Source: an uncultured Bacteroidales bacterium (lineage in GTDB: Bacteria; Bacteroidota; Bacteroidia; Bacteroidales; FEN-979). Taken from it: 64,000 nucleotides of DNA. Both the position numbers and the translations under genes were made by a program. Under the pieces are notes generated by a model. The model ran no database searches, was not told where the DNA came from, and saw nothing but the letters and a program-made list of their open reading frames with translations. Each line of letters begins with the position of its first letter. Position 1 is the stretch's first letter. Location of the stretch: positions 62,001 through 126,000 of the forward strand of contig CAISRB010000033.1 in NCBI GenBank assembly GCA_903887775.1, in the 5' to 3' direction. This document shows positions 63,131 to 64,000 of the stretch, piece after piece.

Positions 63131-64000
63131 ATGAGGAGAATATTTTTTATAAATATTTTCTTGCTGATCCTGCTTTTTGCTATCCCTGCGATCGCCCAGA
63201 TCTCACCTGGTAAGCTGGTATCGGTACATTCCCATCTTGAAGGTATTTCAAACTGCACGCATTGTCATACCCTGGGTGACAAGGTCACAAATGACAAATG
63301 CCTGACCTGCCACGCTGAGCTGAAGGCCCGGATTGACCTTCGCAAGGGGTACCATTCATCCGCAGAAGTTAAAAATAAAAACTGTACATCCTGCCATAGC
63401 GATCACCATGGCGTAACATTCCAGATCGTTCGCTTTGACAGAGAGAAATTCAATCACCAGCTGTCGGGGTTTCCATTGACTGGCGCTCACGCAAAGAAAA
63501 AATGCAAGGATTGCCACAAGGCTGAGTTTATCACGAATATCAAGGTAAAAAACAAAAAGTTCACCTATCTCGGGCTCACAGCTTCCTGCCTGCCCTGCCA
63601 TACCGACTATCACCAGAAAACTATCACTGCTCCTTGCCTGAATTGCCACGGAGACAATGCCTTCAAACCTGCATCAAAATTCTCTCATGCCTCTACTAAA
63701 TTCCCACTCCTGGGGATGCACCAGACAGTCCCATGTGTGAAATGCCACCCGGTGACAGTTTCAAACAATGTTAATTTTCAGAAATTTGCAGGTGTACAAT
63801 TCAAGGAGTGTTCAAACTGTCATACCGACCCGCATAAGGGACAGTTTGGCTTAAACTGCACTTCGTGCCATTCGGAAGCCTCCTTCCATACAGTTAAAGG
63901 GATCAGCAACTTTGATCATTCCAAAACAAGGTACGCTCTCGAAAACAAGCATCTCGCGGTTCCATGCAAGTCCTGCCATAAAAATAATGTAACTGACCCT
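63131..64000 (+). CDS. Multihaem c-type cytochrome, N-terminal part (runs off the window)
   Basis: The frame is open from the ATG at 63131 to the window edge (290 codons). A signal peptide covers about 1-23 (FLLILLFAIPAIAQ). Ten CxxCH haem-attachment motifs follow: CTHCH, CLTCH, CTSCH, CKDCH, CLPCH, CLNCH, CVKCH, CSNCH, CTSCH and CKSCH, at intervals of about 17-35 residues, with extra His for distal ligands. It is likely a decahaem-or-larger cytochrome of the periplasm or outer surface. It begins 48 bp after the flavoprotein and is probably in its operon. Confidence 0.9.
   Translation, partial: MRRIFFINIFLLILLFAIPAIAQISPGKLVSVHSHLEGISNCTHCHTLGDKVTNDKCLTCHAELKARIDLRKGYHSSAEVKNKNCTSCHSDHHGVTFQIVRFDREKFNHQLSGFPLTGAHAKKKCKDCHKAEFITNIKVKNKKFTYLGLTASCLPCHTDYHQKTITAPCLNCHGDNAFKPASKFSHASTKFPLLGMHQTVPCVKCHPVTVSNNVNFQKFAGVQFKECSNCHTDPHKGQFGLNCTSCHSEASFHTVKGISNFDHSKTRYALENKHLAVPCKSCHKNNVTDP

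Noticed and set aside
63356-63649. Minus-strand frame of 97 codons near the right edge
   Set aside because: It is antisense to the multihaem cytochrome gene, whose CxxCH motifs fix the coding strand.
1-64000. tRNA, rRNA or tmRNA genes
   Set aside because: I saw no cloverleaf with a CCA end or conserved rRNA segment on either strand; a covariance-model search would be needed to be certain.

Overview
The window looks like a chromosomal segment from an uncultivated member of the Bacteroidota, most likely Bacteroidales-like. Supporting signs are the many upstream sequences matching the Bacteroidota -7 promoter element TAnnTTTG, a giant PKD protein ending in a type IX secretion (type B) sorting domain followed by a PorP/SprF protein, a DUF4271 gene next to hemD, an LruC-domain lipoprotein, and the general lack of Shine-Dalgarno sequences. 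Most of the window is core metabolism and housekeeping. I see no rRNA, tRNA, CRISPR array, transposase or phage gene.

Layout. 1-5.4 kb: the start of an outer-membrane barrel gene, a CbpA-type J-domain protein and two tandem KimA-like (APC superfamily) potassium transporter paralogs. 5.4-11.4 kb: a tight minus-strand run, probably one operon, holding a histidine kinase and NarL-type regulator, panC, panD, a flippase-like membrane protein, a heptose-1-phosphate adenylyltransferase, radA and a flavin-binding split-barrel protein. 11.4-21.8 kb: M1 aminopeptidase and MFS transporter, an LruC lipoprotein, then mnmA, an M28 peptidase and a GtrA protein. 21.8-28.4 kb: a minus-strand run panB, rluA-like, DUF4271, hemD, rnpA, yidD, ctp, chaN-like. 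28.5-33.6 kb: lipoproteins, dnaK and an unknown secreted protein. 33.8-42.4 kb: the 2485-residue PKD adhesin-like protein and its PorP/SprF partner. 42.5-52.2 kb: icd, a 1549-residue acyl-adenylating/GNAT fusion, aconitase and citrate synthase. 52.2-58.5 kb: an accessory block with two SDRs, a DUF1214-like protein, a sulfotransferase and a small AraC-type regulator beside a secreted protein. 58.5-64 kb: a redox block with a haem-sensing kinase, an NrfJ-like lipoprotein, a di-haem cytochrome b, a membrane-anchored Fe-S flavoprotein and a multihaem cytochrome c that runs off the window.

Features most worth a second look: (1) short-period (7-8 bp) tandem repeats filling four intercistronic gaps, always with the purine-rich strand as sense and ending just before the downstream start codon, plus a heptamer array inside an SDR coding sequence; (2) a C11 tract at the junction of the rluA-like and DUF4271 genes where loss of one base would fuse them; (3) the redox block, whose flavoprotein appears circularly permuted and whose ferredoxin motifs each lack one cysteine; (4) the acyl-CoA synthetase-like/GNAT fusion lying among citric-acid-cycle genes; (5) a 19-bp direct repeat placed 59 and 60 bp ahead of the -7 boxes of a CxxC/AraC regulator and its neighbour.

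How the genes fit together: panB, panC and panD supply pantothenate; citrate synthase, aconitase and isocitrate dehydrogenase form the oxidative opening of the citric acid cycle; dnaK and the J-domain protein serve protein folding; the PKD protein and PorP/SprF point to T9SS-dependent surface display; and the last block predicts electron flow from cytoplasmic NAD(P)H through flavin, Fe-S and b-haems to periplasmic or surface c-haems.
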